NCBI GenBank assembly: GCA_005776735.1
Contig: SXOM01000099.1
Span: forward strand, 1 to 15,587
Origin: Pseudomonadota bacterium
GTDB lineage: Bacteria; Myxococcota_A; UBA796; SXON01
DNA: 15,587 bases
Reading direction: 5' to 3'
Positions within the stretch are counted from its first letter, which is position 1. The number at the start of each line of letters is the position of its first letter. This document shows, piece by piece, positions 1 to 6,227 of this stretch. A program made the position numbers and the translations under genes. The notes beneath the pieces were generated by a model that made no database searches, had not been told where the DNA came from, and worked only from the letters and a program-made list of their open reading frames with translations.

Positions 1-313
1 GACCCGGACCGCGGCGCGGGGGCGCGTCGGCCGCAGGGGCCGCCGCCACCGGCGCCTTCGCCGCCGCCACCGGCGCCGCCGGTTGCTTCGCCTTCGCGGC
101 CGGGGCCTTGACCGCCGGGGCGGCCTCCACCGGGCGCGGCGCCTGGCCGGGCACGAACTTGTAGCCTTCGTACGCCGCGATGCCCATCCGCTTGCGGTAG
201 TTCACCACCGCCGAGCGGGACACGCCCGCCTCCTTCGCGATGATGTCATCGGCGACGACGCCGAGCTTGTGCTTGAGGTGGACGAGCTTGTGATCGACGG
301 GCGGACGGGGCAT
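1..313 (-). CDS. Small helix-turn-helix protein with Ala/Pro/Lys-rich tail (3' end outside window)
   Basis: The first 104 codons are visible; the stop lies beyond the left edge. The ATG at 313-311 has a GGAG Shine-Dalgarno match at 325-322, eight bases upstream. Residues about 14-45 read as a homeodomain-like helix-turn-helix, with VADDIIAKEAGVSRSAVVNY as the core (an 'IAxxAGVSRSAV' turn). The rest, from about residue 55, is low-complexity Ala/Pro/Lys with the heptad KAPVAAA repeated. A DNA-binding or nucleoid-associated role is inferred from the HTH and the lysine-containing tail; the family was not recognised. It lies 42 bases after the BtrH-like gene on the same strand, so it may be the third gene of that transcript, though an inverted repeat lies between them. 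The antisense plus-strand reading frames here are Arg/His/Gly-rich and look non-coding. Confidence 0.72.
   Translation of the reverse strand, partial: MPRPPVDHKLVHLKHKLGVVADDIIAKEAGVSRSAVVNYRKRMGIAAYEGYKFVPGQAPRPVEAAPAVKAPAAKAKQPAAPVAAAKAPVAAAPAADAPPRRGPG
39..77. repeat. Two 18-bp direct repeats, period 21 bp, inside the HTH gene tail
   Basis: GCCGCCGCCACCGGCGCC occurs exactly at 39-56 and again at 60-77. The 21-base period equals seven codons and encodes the repeated KAPVAAA heptad on the minus strand. This is an in-frame tandem duplication in a low-complexity tail, likely to vary in copy number between strains. Confidence 0.8.
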
Positions 314-321
314 TGAGTAGG

Positions 322-325
322 CTCC
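322..325 (-). promoter_or_regulatory. Ribosome binding site of the helix-turn-helix gene
   Basis: The minus strand reads GGAG eight bases before the ATG at 313. It is one of the few clear Shine-Dalgarno matches in the window and supports that start codon. Confidence 0.5.
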
Positions 326-354
326 AGTGTGGGGAGGCCCTGCGCTAACCCATT

Positions 355-392
355 GTCAGAATTGGGCGAGCGGGGCCCGCACCAATTCTGAC
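355..392. repeat. 11-bp perfect inverted repeat across the stop codon of the BtrH-like gene
   Basis: GTCAGAATTGG at 355-365 is the exact reverse complement of CCAATTCTGAC at 382-392, with 16 bases between the arms. The left arm contains the TGA stop (358-356, minus strand). The arms are AT-richer than the surroundings. In mRNA this would be a stem of 11 pairs at the gene end, but no T-run follows on the minus strand, so it could be a factor-assisted terminator, an RNA-stabilising 3' hairpin, or an operator in front of the HTH gene at 313. Confidence 0.6.
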
Positions 393-1558
393 AGCGTGCC
401 CTGCCCGAGCTCGGCCTCTGCATCCGCAAGTTTGGCCACGGAGGTGGCCAGAGCCGCGTGTCGGAATGCCAATGTTGGGGGATCGACTGGAAAATCGACC
501 TCGCTCTGGCGGGTGATCTCGGCGAGTCGCCGCGAGATCTCGCCCAGGAGCGCGCTGGCGCCCAGACCCTCGGCGCGCCACGCCCGAGCCCGCGCCGCGA
601 GCAGGAGCCTCACCTCGTACAACGCCGGAATATCTTCAGGCAGGGCCTCCACCGCCACGGCGCTCCACGCCGCCGCCCGTTCCCGCCACCGCGTGGCATG
701 CGCCACCAATGCGGGCCGCCCGGTGCTCTCTCCCAGCGTCTGCAGCGCATCCGCGAACCGGGCACGGCCCAGTCCCACCCCTGCCCCTTCCTCGACAAAT
801 CGGTACAGTGCGGCGTGGGCATTCAACAAAGCGGCGCCCCGCGGAAAAACCCACCGCCAGCCCGACGGGCGCCCCGGCGCGCGGATCCGCGAAGCCAAGG
901 TCCGGATTCCCGCAACCCCCGACCCCCCAATCGGCGTGTCGAGGAGGCGCCGGAGGCCGTCGGCGAGCGCCTCGGCCACGAGCGCCGGACCGGCCTCCCC
1001 GCGCACCGCGCCGCCGAGCACGCGCAGCGTCGTGGGCGGCTCGATGGTGCACTGCGACCAACTCACGCGGAGGCGGAGCCAGTCCACCGAGACGATCGCC
1101 AGGGAGCGGTCGACGAGCCGCACCTCGTCGGCGTCGGCCCCGACCACGAGCACCGGGTGGGCGAAGGCCCGCTGGTAGCCCCGGGGGAGCGGGTCGTAGG
1201 GCACCGAGCCCCGGTCGAGCCAGGTGACCACGGGCGTGGCGGCCGACGCGTTCGCCGCGAGCCACGCGGCCAGCGCACCCTCGTCGGCCCACGCGCGCAG
1301 CTCGGCCCGGGCCCCCAGCCGCTGCACCGTGCGCACCACGTGCTCGGTGCGCGTGTCGAGGCCCGCCGCTGTACCGTCGAGCAGCACCCGCGCCGTCGGC
1401 GTGTGGCCCCCGACGCGGTAGTGGAAGCCGATGCCCCCCAGGGACGCGAACACCTCGGCTTCGTCGATCGGACCGCCCATCCCTCGCACGCCCGCGGCCC
1501 GCAGCGCGCCGGTGAGCGCGCCGACACCGCATCCGGCGAGGGCGGGAGACTGGGGCAT
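356..1558 (-). CDS. BtrH N-terminal domain / DUF4872 family protein (papain-like acyltransferase or peptidase fold)
   Basis: A 400-residue protein. The N-terminal half (about 1-155) matches the BtrH_N pattern: an early Cys (C10), an Ala/Leu helix, then 'EAEVFASLGGIGFHY' at residues 33-47. Further on, 'AHPVLVVGADADEVRLVDRS' holds H134 and D150, giving C10-H134-D150 in the order of a papain-like triad. The C-terminal part (about 170-400) is helical and fits DUF4872. Known for the family: BtrH of butirosin biosynthesis moves an acyl group from a carrier protein to an aminoglycoside amine. No carrier protein or aminoglycoside gene is seen here, so the substrate is unknown. The start is fixed by an in-frame stop (TGA) just four codons upstream; no clear Shine-Dalgarno is visible. 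It follows the cyclic-di-GMP gene by 42 bases. The family is fairly sure, the reaction is not. Confidence 0.85.
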   Translation of the reverse strand: MPQSPALAGCGVGALTGALRAAGVRGMGGPIDEAEVFASLGGIGFHYRVGGHTPTARVLLDGTAAGLDTRTEHVVRTVQRLGARAELRAWADEGALAAWLAANASAATPVVTWLDRGSVPYDPLPRGYQRAFAHPVLVVGADADEVRLVDRSLAIVSVDWLRLRVSWSQCTIEPPTTLRVLGGAVRGEAGPALVAEALADGLRRLLDTPIGGSGVAGIRTLASRIRAPGRPSGWRWVFPRGAALLNAHAALYRFVEEGAGVGLGRARFADALQTLGESTGRPALVAHATRWRERAAAWSAVAVEALPEDIPALYEVRLLLAARARAWRAEGLGASALLGEISRRLAEITRQSEVDFPVDPPTLAFRHAALATSVAKLADAEAELGQGTLSELVRAPLAQF

Positions 1559-1600
1559 CGGAGCACAATGTCACACGGTCCGCCGAACCGGCCACGACGA

Positions 1601-4078
1601 TCAGGCGACGCGACTGACCCGCAGGCGCTCCAAGAGCGGCGCGTCTTCGGCGAGCAGGGCCGTGAACGCGTCAGCAGCGAGCGGTCGCGACAGGCCGAAA
1701 CCCTGGCCGATGTCGCACCCGTCGCGGTCGAGGAGCTCGAGCTGCTCGAGCGTCTCGATGCCCTCGGCCACGACCTCCATCCGGATGGCGTGCGCCAGGC
1801 CGATGATCGCGCCGACCAGAGCGCGCTGCTCCACGTCGTTGGTGGCTCCGGCCAGGAAGGCCCGGTCGAGCTTCAGTCGGTCGATCGGGAACTGGCGCAG
1901 GTACGCCAACGAGCTGTAGCCGGTGCCGAAGTCGTCCAGGGCGACGGTGACCCCCCGATCGCGCAGCTGGGTGAGCACACGCGACGCAGTCTCGGTGTTC
2001 TTCATCGCGAGCGACTCGGTGATCTCGACCTCGAGCCACTCGGGCGCGAGCCCGGTCTCGGCGAGCGCACGGTCGACCGCGTGGGTGACGTCGGCGTTGA
2101 AGAACTGCCGCGCGGACAGGTTCACCGCGACCCGCACCGGCGGCAGGCCCTGGTCCTGCCAGGACTTGGCGTGCCGGCACGCCTCGGCGATGACCCACGA
2201 GCCGATGGGCGCGATGAGCCCGGTCTGCTCGGCGAGCGGGATGAACTCCCCGGGGGGCACCAGGCGCCCGTCGCACATCCACCGGAGCAGCGCTTCGGCG
2301 CCGATCAACCGGCCCGTCCGCAGGTCGACCTGCGGCTGGAAGTGCAGGAGCAGCTCGTTGCGCTCCAACGCGTGCGACAAGCGGGCGCGGGTGTCGGCGA
2401 GGTTGGCGGTCCGGGCCCGCATACGCCCGTCGTAGAGCTGCCACCCGTCACGGCCGGCGTCCTTGGCCTGGAACATCGCGACGTCCGCGTGCTTGACCAG
2501 GTCGGCGGCCTCGACCCCGTCGTCCGGGAACAACGCCAGGCCCACGCTCGCGGTCAGGGTGAACTCCCGGCCCTCGATCGTGAACGGCGTGCGGAACCCC
2601 GCGAGCACCCGCTCGGCGAGCACCGCCAGGTCTTCCCGCGCCTTGAGGTCGGTGAACAGGAGCAGGAACTCGTCGCCGCCCTGCCGCGCGACCGCATCGC
2701 CACCCCGCACTGCATCGCGCAGCCGCGAGGCGACATCGACGAGGAGGCGGTCGGCCATGTCGTGGCCCACCGCGTCGTTGATGCTCTTGAACTGGTCGAC
2801 GTCCACGAACGCCACCCCGAGCATCTCCGAGCGGCGGCGCGCGTGGGTCATCGCCAGGCGCAGGCGCTCCTGGAACGCCGCCCGGTTGGGGAGGCCGGTC
2901 AGGGGGTCGTGCCACGCCATGTGGCGGTTGCGCTCGGCTTCGGCGTGGCGTGCCGTGACGTCCCGGAGCACGACGCACACCACGAACGCGTCGCGCCACG
3001 TCATCTGGCTCGCGGTGATCTCGATGTGCCGGGTGCGCGTGGCGTCGGCGTAGGGCACCTCGCCGAGCGACACGTTGGCCTTGCCCAAGAGGCCGCGCAG
3101 CGTGATCACCGCCGCGGGGGACATCGGCAGCGCTTCGGGGAGCGTCAGCGCGCACAGGTCCGCGGAGGAGCGCCCCAGCAGCGTCGCGACCGCCGTGTTG
3201 GCCTGGAGGATGGCGAGCGTGTCGGGCTCCACCAGGACGATGCCCTCGCCGGTCCGGTCGACGAACTCCGAGTAGAGCCGGTCGCTCTCGCGGTGCAGCA
3301 CCCGGGGCAACAGGCGCATCACCACCAGCGACGCACCGGCGAGCACCACCGCGAAGCCGACGAAGAGCACCCGGAACGTCTGCAACCCGGCCTTCGCCAT
3401 CGGGCGGCCGGCAACGCCCACCAGGCTCATCGTCCCGCCGCCGGGCAGGGCGAGGGTCCGCGACGCCTGCAGCGCTTCGGGACCCACCACGCGCACCTCC
3501 GTCGGCCGCAGGAGCGAATCGCCGCCCTCGGTGAGGCTGACCTTCAGCCCCAGGTGCCCGGCGAACGGCGTGAGGTCCCAGAGCGGCGCGGCGACGACGA
3601 CCCAGCCGCCGGCGGAGCGGTGGGCGCCGACGACCCAGCGATCGCCGCCCGCGTCGACCACGCGTGTCCCCTCGTTCGTGGGGGTGCCGAGCTCCGGTGC
3701 GTCGGGCGCGGCGTCGCGGTGGAGCCACGCCCCGGTGGGCCCCAACAGGCCGACGAAGCTCATCCCCTCCGGGCGGGCGAGCGCCACCTTGACCGCCTCC
3801 GGGGCCTCCGACGCCCCCGCATCGACCCACGCCCGCACCGAAGGCACCGCGGCCGCCTCGACCGCCCTCGCGTCGATCGACCGCAACCGCAGGTCCAGCA
3901 CGTCCGCCACCCGGTCCAGGCGTTGCTGCACCTCCCAGGAGTCCCGCCGCGCGGCCGCGTCGACGAACGTCATGTGCAAGAGCACCCACGCGGCCAGCAC
4001 CGAGCCGATCCAGCCCGCCGCGACGAGCAGGGCCACTGCGCGCCGAGGGGACCAGGGTCCGGGGTCCGGAAGGGACAT
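1601..4078 (-). CDS. Membrane GGDEF-EAL cyclic-di-GMP synthase/phosphodiesterase with periplasmic sensor and PAS domain
   Basis: An 825-residue signalling protein. Order: membrane segment (about 14-38), periplasmic sensor of about 195 residues that resembles CHASE4, second membrane segment (about 235-258), PAS (about 266-375), GGDEF (about 380-545), EAL (about 560-810). GGDEF is intact at 467-471, with an inhibitory RxxD site (R458-D461) five residues before it. EAL metal and catalytic residues are all present: E595 in EALLRW, N653, E685, D715-D716 in DDFGTGYSS, K736, E772 and Q792. So both synthesis and breakdown of c-di-GMP look possible, and which dominates cannot be read from the sequence. 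The ATG at 4078 is chosen because it puts basic residues just before the first membrane helix; the frame stays open to 4357, but that stretch is antisense to the plus-strand gene starting at 4134. Likely first gene of a transcript with the BtrH-like and HTH genes. Confidence 0.95.
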   Translation of the reverse strand: MSLPDPGPWSPRRAVALLVAAGWIGSVLAAWVLLHMTFVDAAARRDSWEVQQRLDRVADVLDLRLRSIDARAVEAAAVPSVRAWVDAGASEAPEAVKVALARPEGMSFVGLLGPTGAWLHRDAAPDAPELGTPTNEGTRVVDAGGDRWVVGAHRSAGGWVVVAAPLWDLTPFAGHLGLKVSLTEGGDSLLRPTEVRVVGPEALQASRTLALPGGGTMSLVGVAGRPMAKAGLQTFRVLFVGFAVVLAGASLVVMRLLPRVLHRESDRLYSEFVDRTGEGIVLVEPDTLAILQANTAVATLLGRSSADLCALTLPEALPMSPAAVITLRGLLGKANVSLGEVPYADATRTRHIEITASQMTWRDAFVVCVVLRDVTARHAEAERNRHMAWHDPLTGLPNRAAFQERLRLAMTHARRRSEMLGVAFVDVDQFKSINDAVGHDMADRLLVDVASRLRDAVRGGDAVARQGGDEFLLLFTDLKAREDLAVLAERVLAGFRTPFTIEGREFTLTASVGLALFPDDGVEAADLVKHADVAMFQAKDAGRDGWQLYDGRMRARTANLADTRARLSHALERNELLLHFQPQVDLRTGRLIGAEALLRWMCDGRLVPPGEFIPLAEQTGLIAPIGSWVIAEACRHAKSWQDQGLPPVRVAVNLSARQFFNADVTHAVDRALAETGLAPEWLEVEITESLAMKNTETASRVLTQLRDRGVTVALDDFGTGYSSLAYLRQFPIDRLKLDRAFLAGATNDVEQRALVGAIIGLAHAIRMEVVAEGIETLEQLELLDRDGCDIGQGFGLSRPLAADAFTALLAEDAPLLERLRVSRVA

Positions 4079-4081
4079 GAT

Positions 4082-4095
4082 CGGCCCTTCGGCCG
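4082..4095 (-). promoter_or_regulatory. Small hairpin just upstream of the GGDEF-EAL start codon
   Basis: On the minus strand CGGCC-GAAG-GGCCG can form a 5-bp GC stem with a 4-base loop, ending three bases before the ATG. The only purine-rich stretch near the start (GAAGGG) lies inside it, so it could limit translation. This is read from base pairing only. Confidence 0.3.
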
Positions 4096-4124
4096 GCGGC
4101 GGGAGGTCTTGAGCGAGGCTACAG

Positions 4125-4144
4125 AAAAAAATCGTGCTCCACGA
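4125..4144 (-). terminator. Intrinsic-terminator-like hairpin with T7 run on the minus strand
   Basis: On the minus strand TCGTG-GAG-CACGA (4144-4132) is followed directly by seven T residues (4131-4125). A 7-base A/T run is rare in this GC-rich window. It sits between rmlA and the GGDEF-EAL gene, which are on the same strand, and would stop read-through from rmlA. The stem is only 5 bp, so termination may be weak. It overlaps the GTG start region of the plus-strand gene, where the A-run could instead serve as an A-rich translation leader. Confidence 0.4.
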
Positions 4145-4454
4145 CGCCGTGCTCCACGCCCTGCGCCCGCGCACGCTCGCCGAGGCGGTGCGGACCCGAC
4201 TCGGGGGCGGGTGGTCGGTGGTCGAGGTCCGCGCGCGCCTGGCGCCGGAGGTGGTCCAGACCTGGCTCGGCACCGCCGACGCCGAGCCGATCCGGGCCGA
4301 GCGCGCCCTCTGCGACGCGGTTCGCCACGAGCTGTCCGGGTTGGTGGCCGCCGGCACCGTGGCCCGGCGAACGCGCCGCTACTCGGCCCACCTGCGGGGG
4401 AAGGGCGCGCGCGACGTGGTCATCGATCTGTACCGGCTGGGCCGTGGCCACTGA
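4134..4454 (+). CDS. Small winged-helix-like hypothetical protein
   Basis: A 106-residue basic protein whose codons end almost always in G or C, as expected for a real gene here. No family was recognised. Its second half (about 60-104) shows a helix ('ALCDAVRHELSGLVAAG') followed by basic turns ('TVARRTRRYS') and a final strand ('DVVIDLYRL'), a pattern common in winged-helix DNA-binding domains; this is inference. The start is GTG at 4134, with a second in-frame GTG at 4149 in a near-exact 10-bp repeat; an in-frame stop lies at 4110-4112. Upstream is an A-rich run rather than a Shine-Dalgarno. It is divergent from the GGDEF-EAL gene (55-base gap), which it might regulate, and its last 35 bases overlap the end of rmlA on the other strand. 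Confidence 0.68.
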   Translation: MLHDAVLHALRPRTLAEAVRTRLGGGWSVVEVRARLAPEVVQTWLGTADAEPIRAERALCDAVRHELSGLVAAGTVARRTRRYSAHLRGKGARDVVIDLYRLGRGH

Positions 4455-5160
4455 CCAGCGCGTTGGCGTGGCGGTAACTCTCGTGGGTGCCGGCGTCCGA
4501 CCAGTACCCCCGGAGCTCCTCCCAGCTCGCGCTCCCCGCCGCGACGTAGCGGGTGTTCACCTCGCTGATCTCGAGCTCGCCGCGCGCCGAGGGCGTGAGC
4601 GTGCGGATGATGTCGAACACCTGCGCGTCGTAGAAGTACACCCCGGTCACGGCGAACCGCGACGGCGGCGCCGCCGGCTTCTCCTCCACCGCCACCAGTC
4701 GCCCCTGTACGAAGCGGGCCACCCCGTACCGTTCGGGGTCGGCCACCTCCTTCAGGAGCAGGTGGGCCGCGGTGCCGAGGGCCTCCCACCGGGCGAGCAC
4801 CGGGCCGAGCGCGGCTTCGAAGACGTTGTCCCCCAACACCACCGCCAGGTGCCGCCCCTGCGCGAAGTCTTCGGCGAGGCCCAGCGCCTCGGCGATGCCG
4901 CCGGCCCGGTCCTGCACCTTGTAGGTGAAGCGGCACCCGAACTCGGCCCCCGAGCCGAGCTGGCTCACCAAGGCCCCGAAGTGGTGCACGCCGGTGACCA
5001 CCAGGATGTCGTCGATGCCCGCCTCGACGAGCCGGCGAACCGGGTGGTACACCATCGGCACGTCGCCGACGGGGAGCAGGTGCTTGTTCGTGGTCTTGGT
5101 CAGCGGGTGCAGTCGGCTCCCGGAGCCGCCGGCCAGGACCACGCCGCGGGTGGGTCGCAT
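4420..5160 (-). CDS. rmlA: Glucose-1-phosphate thymidylyltransferase, short type
   Basis: A 246-residue nucleotidyltransferase that joins dTTP and glucose-1-phosphate to dTDP-glucose. The N-terminus has the nucleotide-binding signature 'LAGGSGSRLHPLT' (9-21), then 'NKHLLPVGDVPMVYHPV' (25-41), which matches the RmlA form (K26). Further family marks are LGDN (109-112, metal Asp111), EEKP (159-162), TGVYFYD (172-178), LEISEVN (196-202) and WSDAGTHES (220-228, second metal Asp222). The protein stops soon after the last motif, so it lacks the about 45-residue tail of long RmlA; it resembles the short type such as B. subtilis SpsI. The ATG at 5160 is preferred because it puts the signature at the usual distance; an upstream in-frame ATG at 5181 would leave only 17 bases to rmlB. 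Specificity for dTTP rather than UTP is inferred from motifs and the neighbouring rmlB. Confidence 0.9.
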   Translation of the reverse strand: MRPTRGVVLAGGSGSRLHPLTKTTNKHLLPVGDVPMVYHPVRRLVEAGIDDILVVTGVHHFGALVSQLGSGAEFGCRFTYKVQDRAGGIAEALGLAEDFAQGRHLAVVLGDNVFEAALGPVLARWEALGTAAHLLLKEVADPERYGVARFVQGRLVAVEEKPAAPPSRFAVTGVYFYDAQVFDIIRTLTPSARGELEISEVNTRYVAAGSASWEELRGYWSDAGTHESYRHANALVSGHGPAGTDR

Positions 5161-5198
5161 CACGCGGACAGGGTAGCCCACAGCGGGGACACGCGCCG
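5161..5198. promoter_or_regulatory. Shared intergenic region between divergent rmlA and rmlB
   Basis: Only 38 bases separate the two start codons, so promoters for both genes must overlap each other or reach into the coding regions. I see no convincing -10/-35 pair and no strong Shine-Dalgarno for either gene. It is marked because any control of dTDP-sugar supply at this locus would act here. Confidence 0.4.
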
Positions 5199-6146
5199 AT
5201 GAAGGTACTCGTCACCGGGGGCTGCGGCTTCATCGGCCACCACCTCGTCCGGGCGTGGGCCGCCCACCACCCGGCCGACACCGTCGCCGTGCTCGACGCC
5301 CTCACCTACGCGGCCGACCCCGCCCGGATCGCCGGCCTGGCGCACCTCGTGGTGGGCGACGTGGCCGACCCCACGGCGTTCGACCGCGCCGCCGACGCGC
5401 TCGGTGGCATCGACCTGGTCGTGCACCTGGCCGCCGAGTCCCACGTCGATCGCAGCCTCCGCGACCCGGCCCGGTTCGTCCACACCAACGTGCTCGGTAC
5501 CCAGGTCCTGATCGACCGCTCGCGGGCGCACGGCGTGGCCCGGTTCCTGCACGTGTCGACCGACGAGGTCTACGGCTCCATCGCCCACGGCGCGGTCGAC
5601 GAATCGGCGGCGTTCCGCCCCGGTTCACCGTACGCGGCCAGCAAGGCCGGGGCCGATCACCTCGTCGCCGCCGCGGTCCGCAGCTTCGGCTTCCCCGCGG
5701 TCGTCGCCCGGCCGGCCAACGTCTTCGGCACCGGCCAGTACCCCGAGAAGCTGCTCCCGGTGCTCGCGCGCGCGGCCGTCCGCGGCGCGCCGTTGCCGCT
5801 CTACGGCGACGGCCTCCACCAGCGCGATTGGCTCGCGGTCGAGGAGCTCTGCAGCGCGCTCTTGTGCCTCGCCGCGCGGGCCCCGGAGGGCAGCGTGTGG
5901 AACCTGCCCGGCGCCGGCGCCCGGACCAACCTCGCCCTGGCCGAAGCGGTGCTCGCCGCCGCCGCCGCCCCCCGCGCGCTCGTGGCGTTCGTGGCCGATC
6001 GTCCCGGTCACGACCGGCGGTACGCGATGACGGGCGAGGCCGCGGCATCGCTCGGAATCCAGGCCCGCACCCCCGTCGAGGTCGCGATTCCCGCCCTCGT
6101 CGACGAAGCCCGGCGCAGCCTGGGCGGCGCCTCAGGCCCGTCCTGA
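5199..6146 (+). CDS. rmlB: dTDP-glucose 4,6-dehydratase
   Basis: A 315-residue short-chain dehydrogenase/reductase that converts dTDP-glucose to dTDP-4-keto-6-deoxyglucose with bound NAD. Visible marks: Rossmann GGCGFIG (7-13), 'LDALTYAADP' (32-41), 'HLAAESHVDRS' (76-86), 'HVSTDEVYGS' (118-127) with the catalytic T121-D122-E123, YAASK (Y145, K149), 'YPEKLLP' (181-187), 'LYGDGLHQRDW' (201-211) and DRPGHDRRYA (267-276). The last motif and the TDE triad distinguish it from UDP-glucose 4-epimerases. One variation: the usual 'RCSNNYGPYQ' stretch reads 'RPANVFGTGQ' (171-180). The next steps (rmlC, rmlD or other deoxysugar enzymes) are not in the window. It is divergent from rmlA, which makes its substrate. 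Confidence 0.92.
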   Translation: MKVLVTGGCGFIGHHLVRAWAAHHPADTVAVLDALTYAADPARIAGLAHLVVGDVADPTAFDRAADALGGIDLVVHLAAESHVDRSLRDPARFVHTNVLGTQVLIDRSRAHGVARFLHVSTDEVYGSIAHGAVDESAAFRPGSPYAASKAGADHLVAAAVRSFGFPAVVARPANVFGTGQYPEKLLPVLARAAVRGAPLPLYGDGLHQRDWLAVEELCSALLCLAARAPEGSVWNLPGAGARTNLALAEAVLAAAAAPRALVAFVADRPGHDRRYAMTGEAAASLGIQARTPVEVAIPALVDEARRSLGGASGPS

Positions 6147-6172
6147 CGGCGGCAGAAGCTCGACGGCGCCGC

Positions 6173-6220
6173 GGGCCGCGGGGAGGGAGCGCCGCCTTCG
6201 GGACGGTCGCGCCGCGGCCC
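6173..6220. terminator. Possible hairpin between the convergent rmlB and DUF4157 genes
   Basis: GGGCCGCGG at 6173-6181 pairs perfectly with CCGCGGCCC at 6212-6220, leaving a 30-base loop. It lies in the 81-base gap (6147-6227) where two genes end face to face, a natural place for a two-way terminator. There is no T-run, the loop is long and GC-rich sequence makes chance pairing likely, so this is weak. I see nothing else in the gap. Confidence 0.25.
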
Positions 6221-6227
6221 CCCGACC

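Noticed and set aside
2448..3989. Minus-strand open frame of 513 codons inside the GGDEF-EAL gene
   Set aside because: It is a second frame on the same strand, Arg/Gly/Pro-rich, with no motif; the GGDEF-EAL frame explains the region.
458..4477. Plus-strand open frame of 1339 codons
   Set aside because: Its translation is rich in Arg, His, Gly and Pro with no domain, and it lies opposite well-recognised BtrH-like and GGDEF-EAL genes. Stops are rare in such frames at this GC content.
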